Positions 1 to 9,015 of a stretch of 64,000 nucleotides of DNA are shown here, one piece after another (positions within the stretch are counted from its first letter, which is position 1; each line of letters opens with the position of its first letter). This DNA is from Lachnoclostridium sp. An131 (GTDB lineage Bacteria; Bacillota; Clostridia; Lachnospirales; Lachnospiraceae): positions 17,234 through 81,233 of the forward strand of contig NZ_NFLI01000018.1 of NCBI RefSeq assembly GCF_002160825.1, given 5' to 3'. The position numbers and the translations under genes were made by a program. The notes beneath the pieces were generated by a model. It was not told the DNA's origin and made no database searches. It was given only the letters and a program-made list of their open reading frames with translations.

Positions 1-3000
1 TTCACAGGAAACCGCCGCGTCGGAGCCATCCCGCGCCTCCAGCCAGATCCTCGTGTCCTCTGTGTCCAGATACAGCTCCTTTACGGCCAGCGTCACAGAC
101 AGCCCGTCTCCGCTCTGGTAATACGAGCCGGATTCCGCAGGATCAAAGGGCCGGCCGTCCGCGTCCTTCCACTGCAGGCCCGCCTCGGGCGCAGTTTTGT
201 CAATCACGATCTGCGGCCCGGTATACACTCCGCTCTGAACCTCCGTATTCTCTCCGCCTGTCATCAGGTTCCCGGCCGGATCCGAGAAGCCCCCGAGAAC
301 AGACGTATCGTACCCTGCAGCCTCCCCCGTTCCTTCCGAAGGCTCTGAAGGCTCCGTCCCGGAAAACTCCGGATAGGCTCCGATCCGCAGCTGCCAGCTG
401 CCCTCCTCCGTCAGCGTATATACAGTTTCGTAGATTCCCTTCTCCGGATCCTCTGCCTTCATGGCCGCTCCAAATCCGGTATCCGGCGTCCTTGTCTCTC
501 CTTCTGCCAGCTCCAGGTGCAGGCGGTCCTTCACCTGATCAAACCATTTCTCCTCCACCGTCAGTCGGAAGACGGCGGCGTCCTTAAAATACCAGCGCTC
601 ATCCGCGGGAAAGCCATTCCGGTACCCGCTCTCCGCCTTCACTGTCAGCTTCGGCGCTGTCCTGTCTATAATCAGGGTATGGCCGCCCTCCAGGAGCTTT
701 GCTTCCCCTTCCACCGTATTTCCGGCCAGATCCTTCAGCTTCAGGTCCGTGATTTCCAGAAGCTGATCCTCCAGCTTATCCTTTTTCACATCCAGGGACA
801 CCTCTGCCAGCTGATAGAGCCCCGCAGCCGCAGGATCCTTCACCTGCTCCGCCGTCAGGGACGCTTCCCCAAAGCTGCTTACCGTAAAATCCTGGCCTCC
901 GCACCGGAAGGAAAGCTCAGCGATGCCTGATGGAAAGCTGCCCAGATCCCGGACATATACCTTCACCGTGATCGCCTCCTCCCCGAACACGCCGTTCCAG
1001 AAGCTGTCCCATACGCCTGTGTCTGTGTCCGCCTCGTATTCGAAATACAGATTCTCCGTGTCCGGATCGATTCCGTCTATCCGGATGCCGCCCACCGTCT
1101 CCGTTCCTTCATTTCCCGCAGCATCACGGCTGGAAATATAAACGCATCCCCGGAAATCCTCTTCGGAAAGCGTGACGGTATAGCTCCCGTCCTGGCCCGG
1201 GCTCAGCTCCCGGCCTTCCTTCTGCATCGTCTCTCCGCTGTAGGCCGGGACTGTTCCGTCCGCCTGCTGCTTCTGCACATAATACCTTACGCCCACTGTG
1301 CCGCTCTCATCCGTCAGCCGGAAGGTGATCCGGTAACTTTCCTCATTTGTCCATTCATTCTCTTCTGCTGTCCTGTCAAGGAGCTCGAAGGCTGCAGGGG
1401 AACGGTCCAGAAGTATCTCTGTCTTCCCGGCCTCTGCCCTGTTTCCGGCTCTGTCCGCCGCCTCGGCAGACAGCGTATAGGCCGCTTCCCCGGACAGGCT
1501 CAGGGTCAGGACACTGGCGCCGTTTTCCTCCGCCACGCCGTACCTTTCCGCAAGCCAGCCCCAGGTCTTCCCGTTGATATTCTCCGCCTCTGTGCCGGCC
1601 GGATTTCCCTGTCCGTCCACAGCCGTCAGATAAATACAGGTGCTGTCCGGATCCAGATTCCTTTCCTGGATGGAGATCACCGCAGTCAGGCTTTCGCCTC
1701 TCTGATAATAAGCTCCCGGCTCCGAGAGATCGACTGCCGTTCCATCCGCAGTCCTCCACTGTACGCTGATAACCGGATCTGTCCGGTCCACGCAGATTCC
1801 CTTTACCTTCTGCACGGTTTCATTTCCGGCCATATCCCGGGCGCAGATGTAGACACTGCCGCAGAAATCCTCCTCCGGAAGCGTGATGCTCCAGATCTCC
1901 TGCTCAGGAGAATACGCGGCCTCCTGTCCTTCCGCTGCCATAGTCTCCGCGCTGTATTCCGGCACGCTGCCCTCCCCGTCCTGCTCCTGGATATAGTAGC
2001 TCAGAGCCTTCACGCCGTTTTCATCAGAAACCTTCAGCTCAATCTGATAGAGCTGGCTGGTCCATACGCCTTCTTCCACTGTCCTGCCCACTGTCTCCAC
2101 AGAGGGACCATCCTGATCGCTCACGATACTGGCCGCCAGGGGAGCAGAGACATTTCCCGCCTTATCCTCTGCATAGAAATACAGCGTGTGCGTTCCGCTC
2201 TCCGCAAAGATCAGGCTGCCGCCGGAGACCGGCTGCTTCTCTGCCGCTCCTCCCTCCGCGTACTCAGCATCCACCGTGTAAAAATATCCGGAAATTCCGG
2301 AGCCCGTCTCCCCATCCTGCGCTGCGGGAAGCGTAATGATAACTCCCATCTCTCCGCCGGTATAGACCGCCGGGATGTCTCCCGTATTCTCCACGGAAAG
2401 CTGTTCTCCGCTCTCCGCGTCCGCAACGGACAGGCTGCTTCCCTCCAGCCAGACCGGCGCGGCAGTGTCAGGGGGCTCCGGCTCCCGGATACCTGTGATT
2501 TCCACAGAATCAGAGACTGTCTGTCCCTCAGCATCTCCTTCCCCTCCGTAAGACAGAGAGATCGTGATACTTAAGGGCTCTCCGGCTTCCGCCGCGTTCT
2601 GCTGTAACTGCACACCGACCGTCAGGATACCCTCGCTGCCATCCCCGGAGATCTCATATGTCATGCTGTCCGCCAGAACTTCTGCGCGGCTGACATCCGA
2701 AAGGTCTGCGCTGAAATTTTCCACACCCAAAAGGGAAAGCGCATAAGGACTCTCCTCACCATCCGAATCCCTGGCAGCCACCGCCGCCCGGACAGTGAGG
2801 CGGTCCCCCGCGGTGATGACCGCTCCCTCCTCTGCATCCAGCTCCGCCGACAAGCTGAATTCAAAGCTTTCCTCAGCCGGTTCCTCTCCGTCTGGTTTCT
2901 CCTCTTCCGGTTCCTCTCCGTCTGGTTTCTCCTCTTCCGGTTCTTCTCCGCCCGGCTCTTCTCCGCCTTCTGATTCTCCTCCCGACACATTCTGCGTACC

Positions 3001-3114
3001 CGCAGAAACCTCCGGGATTTCTTCCGCCCGGACCTCTCCGGCCCCGGCCGCCTGCAGCAGCAGAAGTATGGCCAGCACCGCAGCCAGCGCCCTGTATCCC
3101 TTTCCTGCTTTCAT
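1..3114 (-). CDS. Large secreted repeat protein (Ig-like/Fn-type repeats), 3' end outside window
   Basis: The frame is open from an ATG at 3114 to the window edge (1038 codons, no stop), so the C terminus is missing. The start has a clear RBS (GGGAGGAG, 7 nt upstream). Residues 1-30 form a signal peptide (basic start, ALAAVLAILLLL core, VRA/EE cleavage). An acidic Pro/Glu linker (EEKPDGEEP repeated) follows, then long diverged repeats. Two repeats share the pattern W(R/K)xADG-x(4)-EsGxYYQxG-x(6)-V-x(4)-LD, near residues 450 and 980. Others share the pattern YY(V/I)Qxq...GxVPxYSxETM near residues 380 and 550. Each ends with phrases such as DxAGN or DRxxP typical of bacterial Ig-like domains. 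It is the last visible gene of the Tad/kinase locus, 17 bp after the 130-aa gene, so it is probably the exported or wall-attached product. Sortase or other anchor signals cannot be seen here. Function unknown. Confidence 0.8.
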   Translation of the reverse strand, partial: MKAGKGYRALAAVLAILLLLQAAGAGEVRAEEIPEVSAGTQNVSGGESEGGEEPGGEEPEEEKPDGEEPEEEKPDGEEPAEESFEFSLSAELDAEEGAVITAGDRLTVRAAVAARDSDGEESPYALSLLGVENFSADLSDVSRAEVLADSMTYEISGDGSEGILTVGVQLQQNAAEAGEPLSITISLSYGGEGDAEGQTVSDSVEITGIREPEPPDTAAPVWLEGSSLSVADAESGEQLSVENTGDIPAVYTGGEMGVIITLPAAQDGETGSGISGYFYTVDAEYAEGGAAEKQPVSGGSLIFAESGTHTLYFYAEDKAGNVSAPLAASIVSDQDGPSVETVGRTVEEGVWTSQLYQIELKVSDENGVKALSYYIQEQDGEGSVPEYSAETMAAEGQEAAYSPEQEIWSITLPEEDFCGSVYICARDMAGNETVQKVKGICVDRTDPVISVQWRTADGTAVDLSEPGAYYQRGESLTAVISIQERNLDPDSTCIYLTAVDGQGNPAGTEAENINGKTWGWLAERYGVAEENGASVLTLSLSGEAAYTLSAEAADRAGNRAEAGKTEILLDRSPAAFELLDRTAEENEWTNEESYRITFRLTDESGTVGVRYYVQKQQADGTVPAYSGETMQKEGRELSPGQDGSYTVTLSEEDFRGCVYISSRDAAGNEGTETVGGIRIDGIDPDTENLYFEYEADTDTGVWDSFWNGVFGEEAITVKVYVRDLGSFPSGIAELSFRCGGQDFTVSSFGEASLTAEQVKDPAAAGLYQLAEVSLDVKKDKLEDQLLEITDLKLKDLAGNTVEGEAKLLEGGHTLIIDRTAPKLTVKAESGYRNGFPADERWYFKDAAVFRLTVEEKWFDQVKDRLHLELAEGETRTPDTGFGAAMKAEDPEKGIYETVYTLTEEGSWQLRIGAYPEFSGTEPSEPSEGTGEAAGYDTSVLGGFSDPAGNLMTGGENTEVQSGVYTGPQIVIDKTAPEAGLQWKDADGRPFDPAESGSYYQSGDGLSVTLAVKELYLDTEDTRIWLEARDGSDAAVSCE
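2881..2950 (-). repeat. 30-bp tandem repeat in acidic linker of the surface protein
   Basis: A 30-bp unit is present twice without change (2881-2910, 2911-2940) and begins a third, diverged copy. It encodes GEEPEEEKPD-type decapeptides in the linker after the signal peptide. Perfect short tandem copies are prone to slippage, so linker length probably varies between strains. Confidence 0.85.
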
Positions 3115-3131
3115 CACTTTCTCCTCCCAGC

Positions 3132-3524
3132 CTAGATCGTTTCGTCCGTATGCGTCACCAGAATTTCTTCTTCGATCTGAAATCCATCGTTTCCAAGAGG
3201 GAGTGTCTCACTCCCGCCGGCATATTCCGGCATATTCCGGCGGCCCAGCGGAAGCGTCTCTCTGCCGCGGACAGCCTGGGCCGCAGGCGCTGACCGCCCT
3301 GTCCCCGGCGCAGCCGGCGCCTGACCGGCAGAACTGGAAAAGCCGCCCTGTTTCATCCTCTCTATGGAACGCTTCGCCGTTTTTCCGCTCAGATACCCTA
3401 TCGTTCCGGGAATCCGGAAAACAAAAAACAGCGCCACAGCCAGCGTCAGGCACAGCACAGCCAGCACGGCACTCACAAGAAAAATCTGATGGTACATCGC
3501 GATTGCATTTTCCGCATGGTTCAT
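3132..3524 (-). CDS. Small membrane protein with duplicated ETLPLG motif, candidate FHA ligand
   Basis: 130 aa from ATG 3524 (GAGGGGG RBS), only 4 bp after the kinase stop; a longer frame exists upstream but lies inside the kinase. Residues 12-37 are one hydrophobic membrane segment. Next come a basic stretch (KTAKRSIERMK), a Ser/Ala/Pro/Gly-rich linker, and two copies of ETLPLG with Thr at residues 90 and 107, then an acidic tail. Seen directly: the motif duplication and the position next to kinase, PP2C phosphatase and FHA genes. Inference: the two threonines are kinase substrates whose phosphorylated form binds the FHA protein. No named family recognised. Confidence 0.75.
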   Translation of the reverse strand: MNHAENAIAMYHQIFLVSAVLAVLCLTLAVALFFVFRIPGTIGYLSGKTAKRSIERMKQGGFSSSAGQAPAAPGTGRSAPAAQAVRGRETLPLGRRNMPEYAGGSETLPLGNDGFQIEEEILVTHTDETI

Positions 3525-3528
3525 CCCG

Positions 3529-5265
3529 CTACACCCCCTCATGCTCCGCCAGCGCCTGCGGCTGGCTGAATACTGCATCTACCTGCTCCTCTGCCTGTGC
3601 GGTAAGCTGCTCCAGGCTCTGCTCCATTTCCTCCAGGCCCTGCTCCTTCAGATCCACCTCCAGGAAATCTGTCTGAAGATGCTTCCGGATCCCCGCAAGC
3701 TGCTCCTTCATCTGTTCTCTGCTCACCCCGGCAGCCGCGAACTCCGGCGCCCGGGTGTACAGCTGGCCGGCCAGCTCCTGGTACATGCGCAGGGCTGTCA
3801 TGGCATTGTCCTCATCCACCAGGTTGCCTGCCGTGAGCTCTGTAAGCTGATTCCAGTAGTCCAGATAGGAGACCGTAGAATCACCCGCCTTGTCTATCAG
3901 GCCAATCTGCGTATAATATCCGGCTATGGTTCCCAGCCTTTCGGCGCGCACTCTTTCCTTTCCCGGAAGGGTCTGAGACTGTGCCGCAGCATCCAGCCAC
4001 TTCACCGCATAGGTTTTATTCCCTTCTGTCTCATAATAGTAGTAATAGGCCAGTCCCAGCTCATAGGCCAGCCTGCCGTATTCCTCTGCGTTTTCTTTTA
4101 GAAGACTCTCATACGTCCTTCCTTCCGCGTCAGTCCGTCCCAGAAGGCTCCGCAGCTCCTCGTCCTCCTCTCTGTCCAGGCTGACCGCTCCGTTCTCCGC
4201 CGTCAGGAATACATGCTCCAGAAGCTCCAGGTACCCATCCGCCCTTCCCGGCTCCAGGCTGACTGCCTGTTCACAGAGTCGGATCTGCTCTTCCTTTGTA
4301 GCTCCGGAACGGGCGTCGGCCATCAGCGACTGGTAGGTATTTGCCGTGAGCCCCCGTTCCATATTTCCTGCTGCCAGAGCAGTCGTGCCGAAAATCAGTG
4401 ACAGAGACAGGGCCGCCGCAAACAGGCCGGCTCTCCTCTTCTGCTGTCTCCGGTATTTTTCATCCAGCTCGCCATAGTGCTCAAGAGCATAGTAAAGCTC
4501 CTCGCAGCTCTGATATCTTTCGCCGGGATCCCGCTGAGTACATTTGAGAATGACAGCTTCCAGTCCCGAAGAGAGGCCGGGATTCCACTGCCGGATTGGA
4601 TAGATTTCATAGGGCGGCTCAGAAGGATTATGCCCGGTCAGAAGGTGGTAAAGCGTCGCGCCCAGGCAGTAAATATCTGTCCGGGCATCCGTCTGTCCGC
4701 TGCCGCCCCACTGCTCCGGTGCAGCATAGCCCGGCGTCCCCAGGCAGACGGTATCATCCCTGCTGCTTCTCTCCTTGAATTCCCGGGCTGTTCCGAAATC
4801 AATCAGGGTCACAGTACCATCTGATTTGAGCATCACGTTGGAAGGCTTCATATCCCGGTAAATGATCGGGGGCTTCTGCCTGTGCAGATAGCCCAGCACA
4901 TCACAGAGCTGCTTTCCCCAGGAAATCACCTGTTCCTGAGGCTGGGCTCCTTCCTCCTTCAGAAGCGTCTCCAGGGAATTTCCCTCTATATAATCCATAA
5001 CAATCAGGAAGGTGTCATCCTCGTCTATGACGTCAATGATGCTGGGCAGATTCGGGTGCTTCAGCTTTTTCAGAAGATCCGTCTCCACGATCAGCCCCTG
5101 GCGGACCACCTCATAATTCTGTACGCCGTCCTTGCGCACCTCCTTGACCGCCCAGGTTTTGTTCGCTTTTTCATTAATCGCAAGATAGACGACACTCATG
5201 CCGCCTTTTCCAATCTGATTCAGTATTTTGTATTTTCCGTCTATCAGAGAACCTATTTCCAGCAT
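3529..5265 (-). CDS. Membrane Ser/Thr protein kinase (PknB-like) with extracellular helical domain
   Basis: 578 aa from ATG 5265 (GGGAGG RBS about 12 nt upstream). A GTG at 5367 would add 34 unlikely residues and overlap the phosphatase. Hanks-type kinase motifs are complete: glycine loop IGKGGMSVVY (18-27), Lys41, catalytic IYRDMKPSN (Asp138, Asn143; YRD in place of HRD), DFG (156-158) and GTPGYAAPE (177-184). One membrane helix lies at about 279-299. An outside domain of about 280 residues, alpha-helical and TPR-like, follows; there are no PASTA repeats. It lies 76 bp after the PP2C gene and is part of the Tad locus. Known for the family: reversible Ser/Thr phosphorylation with FHA readers. 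Inferred: control of pilus or surface-protein assembly. Confidence 0.92.
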   Translation of the reverse strand: MLEIGSLIDGKYKILNQIGKGGMSVVYLAINEKANKTWAVKEVRKDGVQNYEVVRQGLIVETDLLKKLKHPNLPSIIDVIDEDDTFLIVMDYIEGNSLETLLKEEGAQPQEQVISWGKQLCDVLGYLHRQKPPIIYRDMKPSNVMLKSDGTVTLIDFGTAREFKERSSRDDTVCLGTPGYAAPEQWGGSGQTDARTDIYCLGATLYHLLTGHNPSEPPYEIYPIRQWNPGLSSGLEAVILKCTQRDPGERYQSCEELYYALEHYGELDEKYRRQQKRRAGLFAAALSLSLIFGTTALAAGNMERGLTANTYQSLMADARSGATKEEQIRLCEQAVSLEPGRADGYLELLEHVFLTAENGAVSLDREEDEELRSLLGRTDAEGRTYESLLKENAEEYGRLAYELGLAYYYYYETEGNKTYAVKWLDAAAQSQTLPGKERVRAERLGTIAGYYTQIGLIDKAGDSTVSYLDYWNQLTELTAGNLVDEDNAMTALRMYQELAGQLYTRAPEFAAAGVSREQMKEQLAGIRKHLQTDFLEVDLKEQGLEEMEQSLEQLTAQAEEQVDAVFSQPQALAEHEGV

Positions 5266-5341
5266 GACAGGTTTTTTCCTCCCTCTGTCTTTTTCGGCTT
5301 TTCCGCTCCACACAGGCCTTCCGGCAGTCTCCAGCCAAAGC

Positions 5342-6100
5342 TTAAAAAGTCCGGACAGCCAGCGCACTGATATTGTCTCTTTCTCCGCGGGACATAGCCA
5401 GTGCCGTCAGATATCCGAGCCTCTGCTTCAGAACTCCGGCGTCTGTGATTCCTGCCGGAGAAAGCTGCTCCTGAAGTTCCCAGGCAGAAAGCTCGTGCCG
5501 CAGTCCATCGCTGCACAGAAGATAGACTGCTCCCTCCAGCAGATCACCGCTCAGAAGCTGTGGCTGTACTGAATCAGAGGCTCCCACACACTGAAGCAGC
5601 ACATTGCGCCTCGGATCTCTCTCCAGCTCCTCCGGGCGGAGCAGGCCCTGGCGTATCTCCCGGGCCACGAGTGTGTGATCCTCCGTCAGCTGCCGAATCT
5701 CCTGTCCTATCTCATAGACCCGGCTGTCTCCCACATGGGCAATGTAATACCGCCCCGCCGTGAGCAGCAGCACCGTGGCTGTCGTTCCCATACGCACGCC
5801 GTAGTGTTCCCCGTATGCGCGAATTCGCTCATTTTCCCGAACCAGAAGCCCGCAGAGGGATTCTCCGAGACGCGCCTCATCCCTGCGCAGTCCCGGGAAT
5901 TCCCGTTCGAACCAATCCGCAAGGCAGCGCACCACCCGGGCACTGGCGGCCTCCCCCCGGGCAAGACCGCCCATACCGTCGCAGACAGCGGCGATGCAGT
6001 AATGGTTCTGCCCGTCCCCGGCCCTCTTCAGCAGGATGGAATCCTGATTTTCCGTCTTTTCGTTTCCCCTGTCCGTCTCATAAGAATAGAAAAAATTCAT
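5342..6100 (-). CDS. PP2C-family Ser/Thr protein phosphatase
   Basis: 252 aa, the usual length for a soluble bacterial PP2C. The metal-binding motifs are all present: RGNEKTENQDS (Asp20), CDGMGG (Asp41-Gly42), VGDSRVY, TEDHTLV, CSDGL and RGERDNISAL near the C terminus. No membrane segment. Its ATG overlaps the FHA stop by 4 bp (ATGA), so the two are translationally coupled. It should reverse the neighbouring kinase, acting on the kinase itself, the FHA protein or the ETLPLG protein. Family call is certain; substrates are inferred from context. Confidence 0.95.
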   Translation of the reverse strand: MNFFYSYETDRGNEKTENQDSILLKRAGDGQNHYCIAAVCDGMGGLARGEAASARVVRCLADWFEREFPGLRRDEARLGESLCGLLVRENERIRAYGEHYGVRMGTTATVLLLTAGRYYIAHVGDSRVYEIGQEIRQLTEDHTLVAREIRQGLLRPEELERDPRRNVLLQCVGASDSVQPQLLSGDLLEGAVYLLCSDGLRHELSAWELQEQLSPAGITDAGVLKQRLGYLTALAMSRGERDNISALAVRTF

Positions 6101-7656
6101 GTCAGATGCACCTCGAAATCCTCATCCGCAAGGCGGAGCCTTGCGCCGTCCTCCAGCCTGACCAGCTGTCCGGGAGCCACCGCCTGTCCGTTCAGATAGG
6201 TATGGTTGGTCGAATTGTTGTCGCGGACATAGTAGCCGTCCTCCTGGCAGAGGATATCCGCATGGCTCCTGCTCACGGCTCTGTTGTCCGGAATCACCAG
6301 ATCCACATAGGACTGGTCGCTGCCCATGCGCACCACATTTTTGTCCAGATACATCCGCTGAGAATTTCTTACCCGCAGAAGCCAGGCTCTGGGATGGAGA
6401 TCCGGCTGTGCGGAAAGCACGACTGTTCCTGCGGATTCTCCTCCGTTCAGGACTACAGTAGAGCCAAAGTTTCCCGGAACCGTTCTCACCGGCTGCCTGG
6501 AGCCGGACGAATTCTGCATTCCGCTCCGGGCAGCAGCCTGCGGTCCAGGCGCAGGAGCTCCTGCATGCCCCACAGAAGCAGAGGAGCCTGCCTGGGGCAT
6601 GACAACCGGCTGTCCTGGTACCTGGAAGCCGACAGCCGCATAAGACGGCTGAGAGTCCTTTTCCTTTTTCTTTCCGCCAAACAGAGATTTTTTCTCCTTC
6701 ACAGGCTTTTCCTTAGCTTTCTTTTCCTTTACCGGTTTTTCCTGCTTCTGGGCCTTCTCCTTTTTCGAGCCAAACAGGCTGAATTTCTGCTTTTTTCCCT
6801 GCTCTGCCTGTCCCACAGGCGTCCGGAGTTCTGCCGGGACGGTCCTCGGCTGGCCGGGAATGCCCTGAACGGAAACATCCTGGTCGGGAATGCCCTGAAC
6901 GGGCATTTCTCCCGGCTGGCCTGTCTCGGGCCGGACTACCTGCTGAGGGCTGGTGTCTGGCCGGGACAAACTCAGGGCCCCGGCGGAGCCAGTCTGGAGA
7001 GCCCCTCCAGATCCTCTGTTTTCTCCCTGCCGCGCCAGAGCCTTCGGCCCGGACGTAGAGGCCTGAGGCTGCCTTTCCGCTGCGAAGGGAGCGTTCTCTT
7101 CCTTCATCAGCTCCTTCAAAAGCTTCTGAAGTTCCTGCAGGGAAAAGGTCCTTCCGCCATTCAGAAAGCTTATCAGCTTCGCTACATAGCCGCTGTCCTC
7201 TGCTGTGTCAAAGCGGACACCGAATACCAGCTGCTTGAAAAATTCGTCCAGGCGTACCTGCTCATCCTCCTCTTCCTCCTTTTCCACCGGAAGGCAGATC
7301 ATGCCGGCCTTCACGCGGCTCACATCCACAAAGATCCATTCCGGATCCAGCTCAAAGAATTTCGGTTCCAGCATATATTCCTCAGCCGCCAGAAAAGCAG
7401 ATACAAGGCTGAACAGAATTCCCAGCATCTGCCGCTTTGCCACGCTTCCGGAGAAGTACTGCTTCAGGCTTACCCTGGCAGATACGTTATATTTCAAAAG
7501 CCGCCTCTCGTCTATCTGTGTATAGACGGCCGGAATAATTCCTTCTATCCGGTTGTTTTCCATCATCCCCATAGTCATAGGCTCCAGGCCTTCGTCCCTG
7601 GACAGCTCATAGACCAGAAATGTGATGTTTCCCTGTGTCTCATAGATAAATCCCAT
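6097..7656 (-). CDS. FHA-domain protein with N-terminal DUF6382-like domain
   Basis: 519 aa from ATG 7656 (AAGGAGGGGG RBS, 6 nt). The N-terminal 190 residues resemble the DUF6382 module found with FHA domains in Firmicutes (from memory). The middle is low complexity, with a Lys-rich KEKxxKEKKSLFGGKKK block and two QGIPxQ repeats. The C-terminal ~100 residues are an FHA domain: RMGSD, then SRSHADI, then NNSTNHTYLNG, the phosphothreonine-binding loops. Just before it are two TVVL motifs (STVVLNG, GTVVLSA). The gene is coupled to the PP2C by a 4-bp overlap. Known: FHA domains bind pThr peptides. Inferred: it reads the state of the kinase targets in this locus, or of its own TVVL threonines as GarA does. 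Confidence 0.9.
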   Translation of the reverse strand: MGFIYETQGNITFLVYELSRDEGLEPMTMGMMENNRIEGIIPAVYTQIDERRLLKYNVSARVSLKQYFSGSVAKRQMLGILFSLVSAFLAAEEYMLEPKFFELDPEWIFVDVSRVKAGMICLPVEKEEEEDEQVRLDEFFKQLVFGVRFDTAEDSGYVAKLISFLNGGRTFSLQELQKLLKELMKEENAPFAAERQPQASTSGPKALARQGENRGSGGALQTGSAGALSLSRPDTSPQQVVRPETGQPGEMPVQGIPDQDVSVQGIPGQPRTVPAELRTPVGQAEQGKKQKFSLFGSKKEKAQKQEKPVKEKKAKEKPVKEKKSLFGGKKKEKDSQPSYAAVGFQVPGQPVVMPQAGSSASVGHAGAPAPGPQAAARSGMQNSSGSRQPVRTVPGNFGSTVVLNGGESAGTVVLSAQPDLHPRAWLLRVRNSQRMYLDKNVVRMGSDQSYVDLVIPDNRAVSRSHADILCQEDGYYVRDNNSTNHTYLNGQAVAPGQLVRLEDGARLRLADEDFEVHLT

Positions 7657-7669
7657 GCTTTCCCCCTCC

Positions 7670-8470
7670 TTACCGGGCATACTGCTGAACTGTCTCGATC
7701 AGCTTCTTTACCTGCGCGGTATTTTCCGAAATCTCCTGCCTGTTCAGCTGACGGTAATCATAACGCTTTCTCCAGGCCGCCGTGGAGTCCGCGTCCTGCT
7801 CTCTGTGCTCCCCGTTCATATATTGATCCAGGCTCAGGCCGGGGCAGAAGACGTCCAAATACCCTTCCTCCGCAAAGACCTGAACTCTCCAGCCGCCAAA
7901 CACCTTTTTCAGCCCTTCCGCAGCCTCAGCCGTATCTCCCCTCCAGGGAAGGCGGATCAGGATTCCCTGAAACCAGACCGCGTGATCACTTCCCGACAGG
8001 GCCATCTCATGCGCCATTCCGAAACCGTCCCTCGCCGGGAAGCTCAGGCTCCCGAAATAACGGATAAAGCTTCTGCGGAGCCTCGGGCATTCCTGCTTCA
8101 TCTGCATCAAGGCCTTTTCGTCCAGAACCAGATAGGACCAGTCCGGATAAAAATATGAGGCAAGCGCAGGCCTGAGCCCAAAGATATGCCGGCGGTACAG
8201 CTCCGGCGCGGATACCGATCCGGAACGGCTCCCGGCCATCTTCAGAATGCCGACGGCTGCAAAAAGCGCCGTCAGGGCAGCGCAGCCCAGCACCGCTGCC
8301 GTCCCTGCGCCCTGATCCCGCAGCGCATAAATGACTGCCAGCATGATGAGCGCCAGAATCCACCAACTAATGGCTCCTCTCTGCTTTTTTCCCGTCTTCC
8401 GGTATTTCCCGATATCCCGGTCAAACTCTTCCATCTCCCGCCGCACTGCGGCCTCCGCATGTTCCTTCAT
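7670..8470 (-). CDS. Two-TM membrane protein of unknown function (Tad/FHA locus)
   Basis: 266 aa, ATG at 8470, 3 bp after the TadE-like stop and 13 bp before the FHA gene. The N-terminal 30 residues are charged (cytoplasmic). Two membrane segments lie at about 34-51 and 57-77, followed by about 185 soluble residues rich in Trp/Tyr/Phe. No motif recognised. The topology suggests a membrane anchor with a cytoplasmic domain. Its place between the pseudopilins and the FHA protein suggests a link between the secretion platform and the signalling module; that is inference only. Confidence 0.7.
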   Translation of the reverse strand: MKEHAEAAVRREMEEFDRDIGKYRKTGKKQRGAISWWILALIMLAVIYALRDQGAGTAAVLGCAALTALFAAVGILKMAGSRSGSVSAPELYRRHIFGLRPALASYFYPDWSYLVLDEKALMQMKQECPRLRRSFIRYFGSLSFPARDGFGMAHEMALSGSDHAVWFQGILIRLPWRGDTAEAAEGLKKVFGGWRVQVFAEEGYLDVFCPGLSLDQYMNGEHREQDADSTAAWRKRYDYRQLNRQEISENTAQVKKLIETVQQYAR

Positions 8471-8473
8471 ATG

Positions 8474-9013
8474 CTACCTCCACAAATATGCCTTCGCATT
8501 CTGTACCAGCGTGATTGTGTCAATCCCAAAAAACGGATAGCGGAAGGCTACCTGATATTCCACCACAATATGAATCTCCCTGCTTCCCGCGTCGTAAGTG
8601 CTCCGGCTGAAATCCATTCCATCCTCCACCCGGAAGGATTTCAGATTTCCTTCCAGAATGCTCTGCCCTCCCGCGGCCTCCGCCATCTTGTCGGCGATCA
8701 GCGCCTGGGTCGACTTGGCCTGATCCGCCGTGTATTCGGCCTGAATCTGGCTGGAGCTTTTGAACATATCGCTGAAATTGTCAAACATCTTTGAGAGCTC
8801 CGTTCCCGCTCCCGCCAGAGCCGACACATCCTGCTCGTAGCTTTCCGCCGCAATCAGGGAGCTGGCCTGCAGAAGGTTGTGAGCGATATAATTCTGGGCC
8901 CGGTACACCTGGCTGAAATTCAGAAAAATCATGATGAAGAAGATAAAGATGGGGAGGACGATGGAGCCCTCCACCGTCAAAACCCCGTTCTGTTCCCGCA
9001 GCATCCTTTTCAT
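8474..9013 (-). CDS. TadE-like pseudopilin (second copy)
   Basis: 179 aa. The N terminus has the TadE/TadG arrangement: short basic leader, Gly, then VLTVEGSIVLPIFIFF, with Glu at +5 after Gly and one hydrophobic segment (about 11-33). The rest is a predicted extracytoplasmic domain with heptad-like helices. It starts 2 bp after the DUF5702 stop. Pseudopilins of this class are processed by the TadV-type peptidase and act as minor pilins or assembly factors; the peptidase encoded at 13675-14295 is the likely partner. Confidence 0.82.
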   Translation of the reverse strand: MKRMLREQNGVLTVEGSIVLPIFIFFIMIFLNFSQVYRAQNYIAHNLLQASSLIAAESYEQDVSALAGAGTELSKMFDNFSDMFKSSSQIQAEYTADQAKSTQALIADKMAEAAGGQSILEGNLKSFRVEDGMDFSRSTYDAGSREIHIVVEYQVAFRYPFFGIDTITLVQNAKAYLWR

Positions 9014-9015
9014 AA

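Noticed and set aside
5815..8067. 750-codon plus-strand open frame opposite the PP2C/FHA/unknown genes
   Set aside because: Composition is Arg/Pro/Ser/His-rich, no domain is recognisable, and it spans three well-supported minus genes with clear motifs and RBSs; an artefact of GC-rich codon use.
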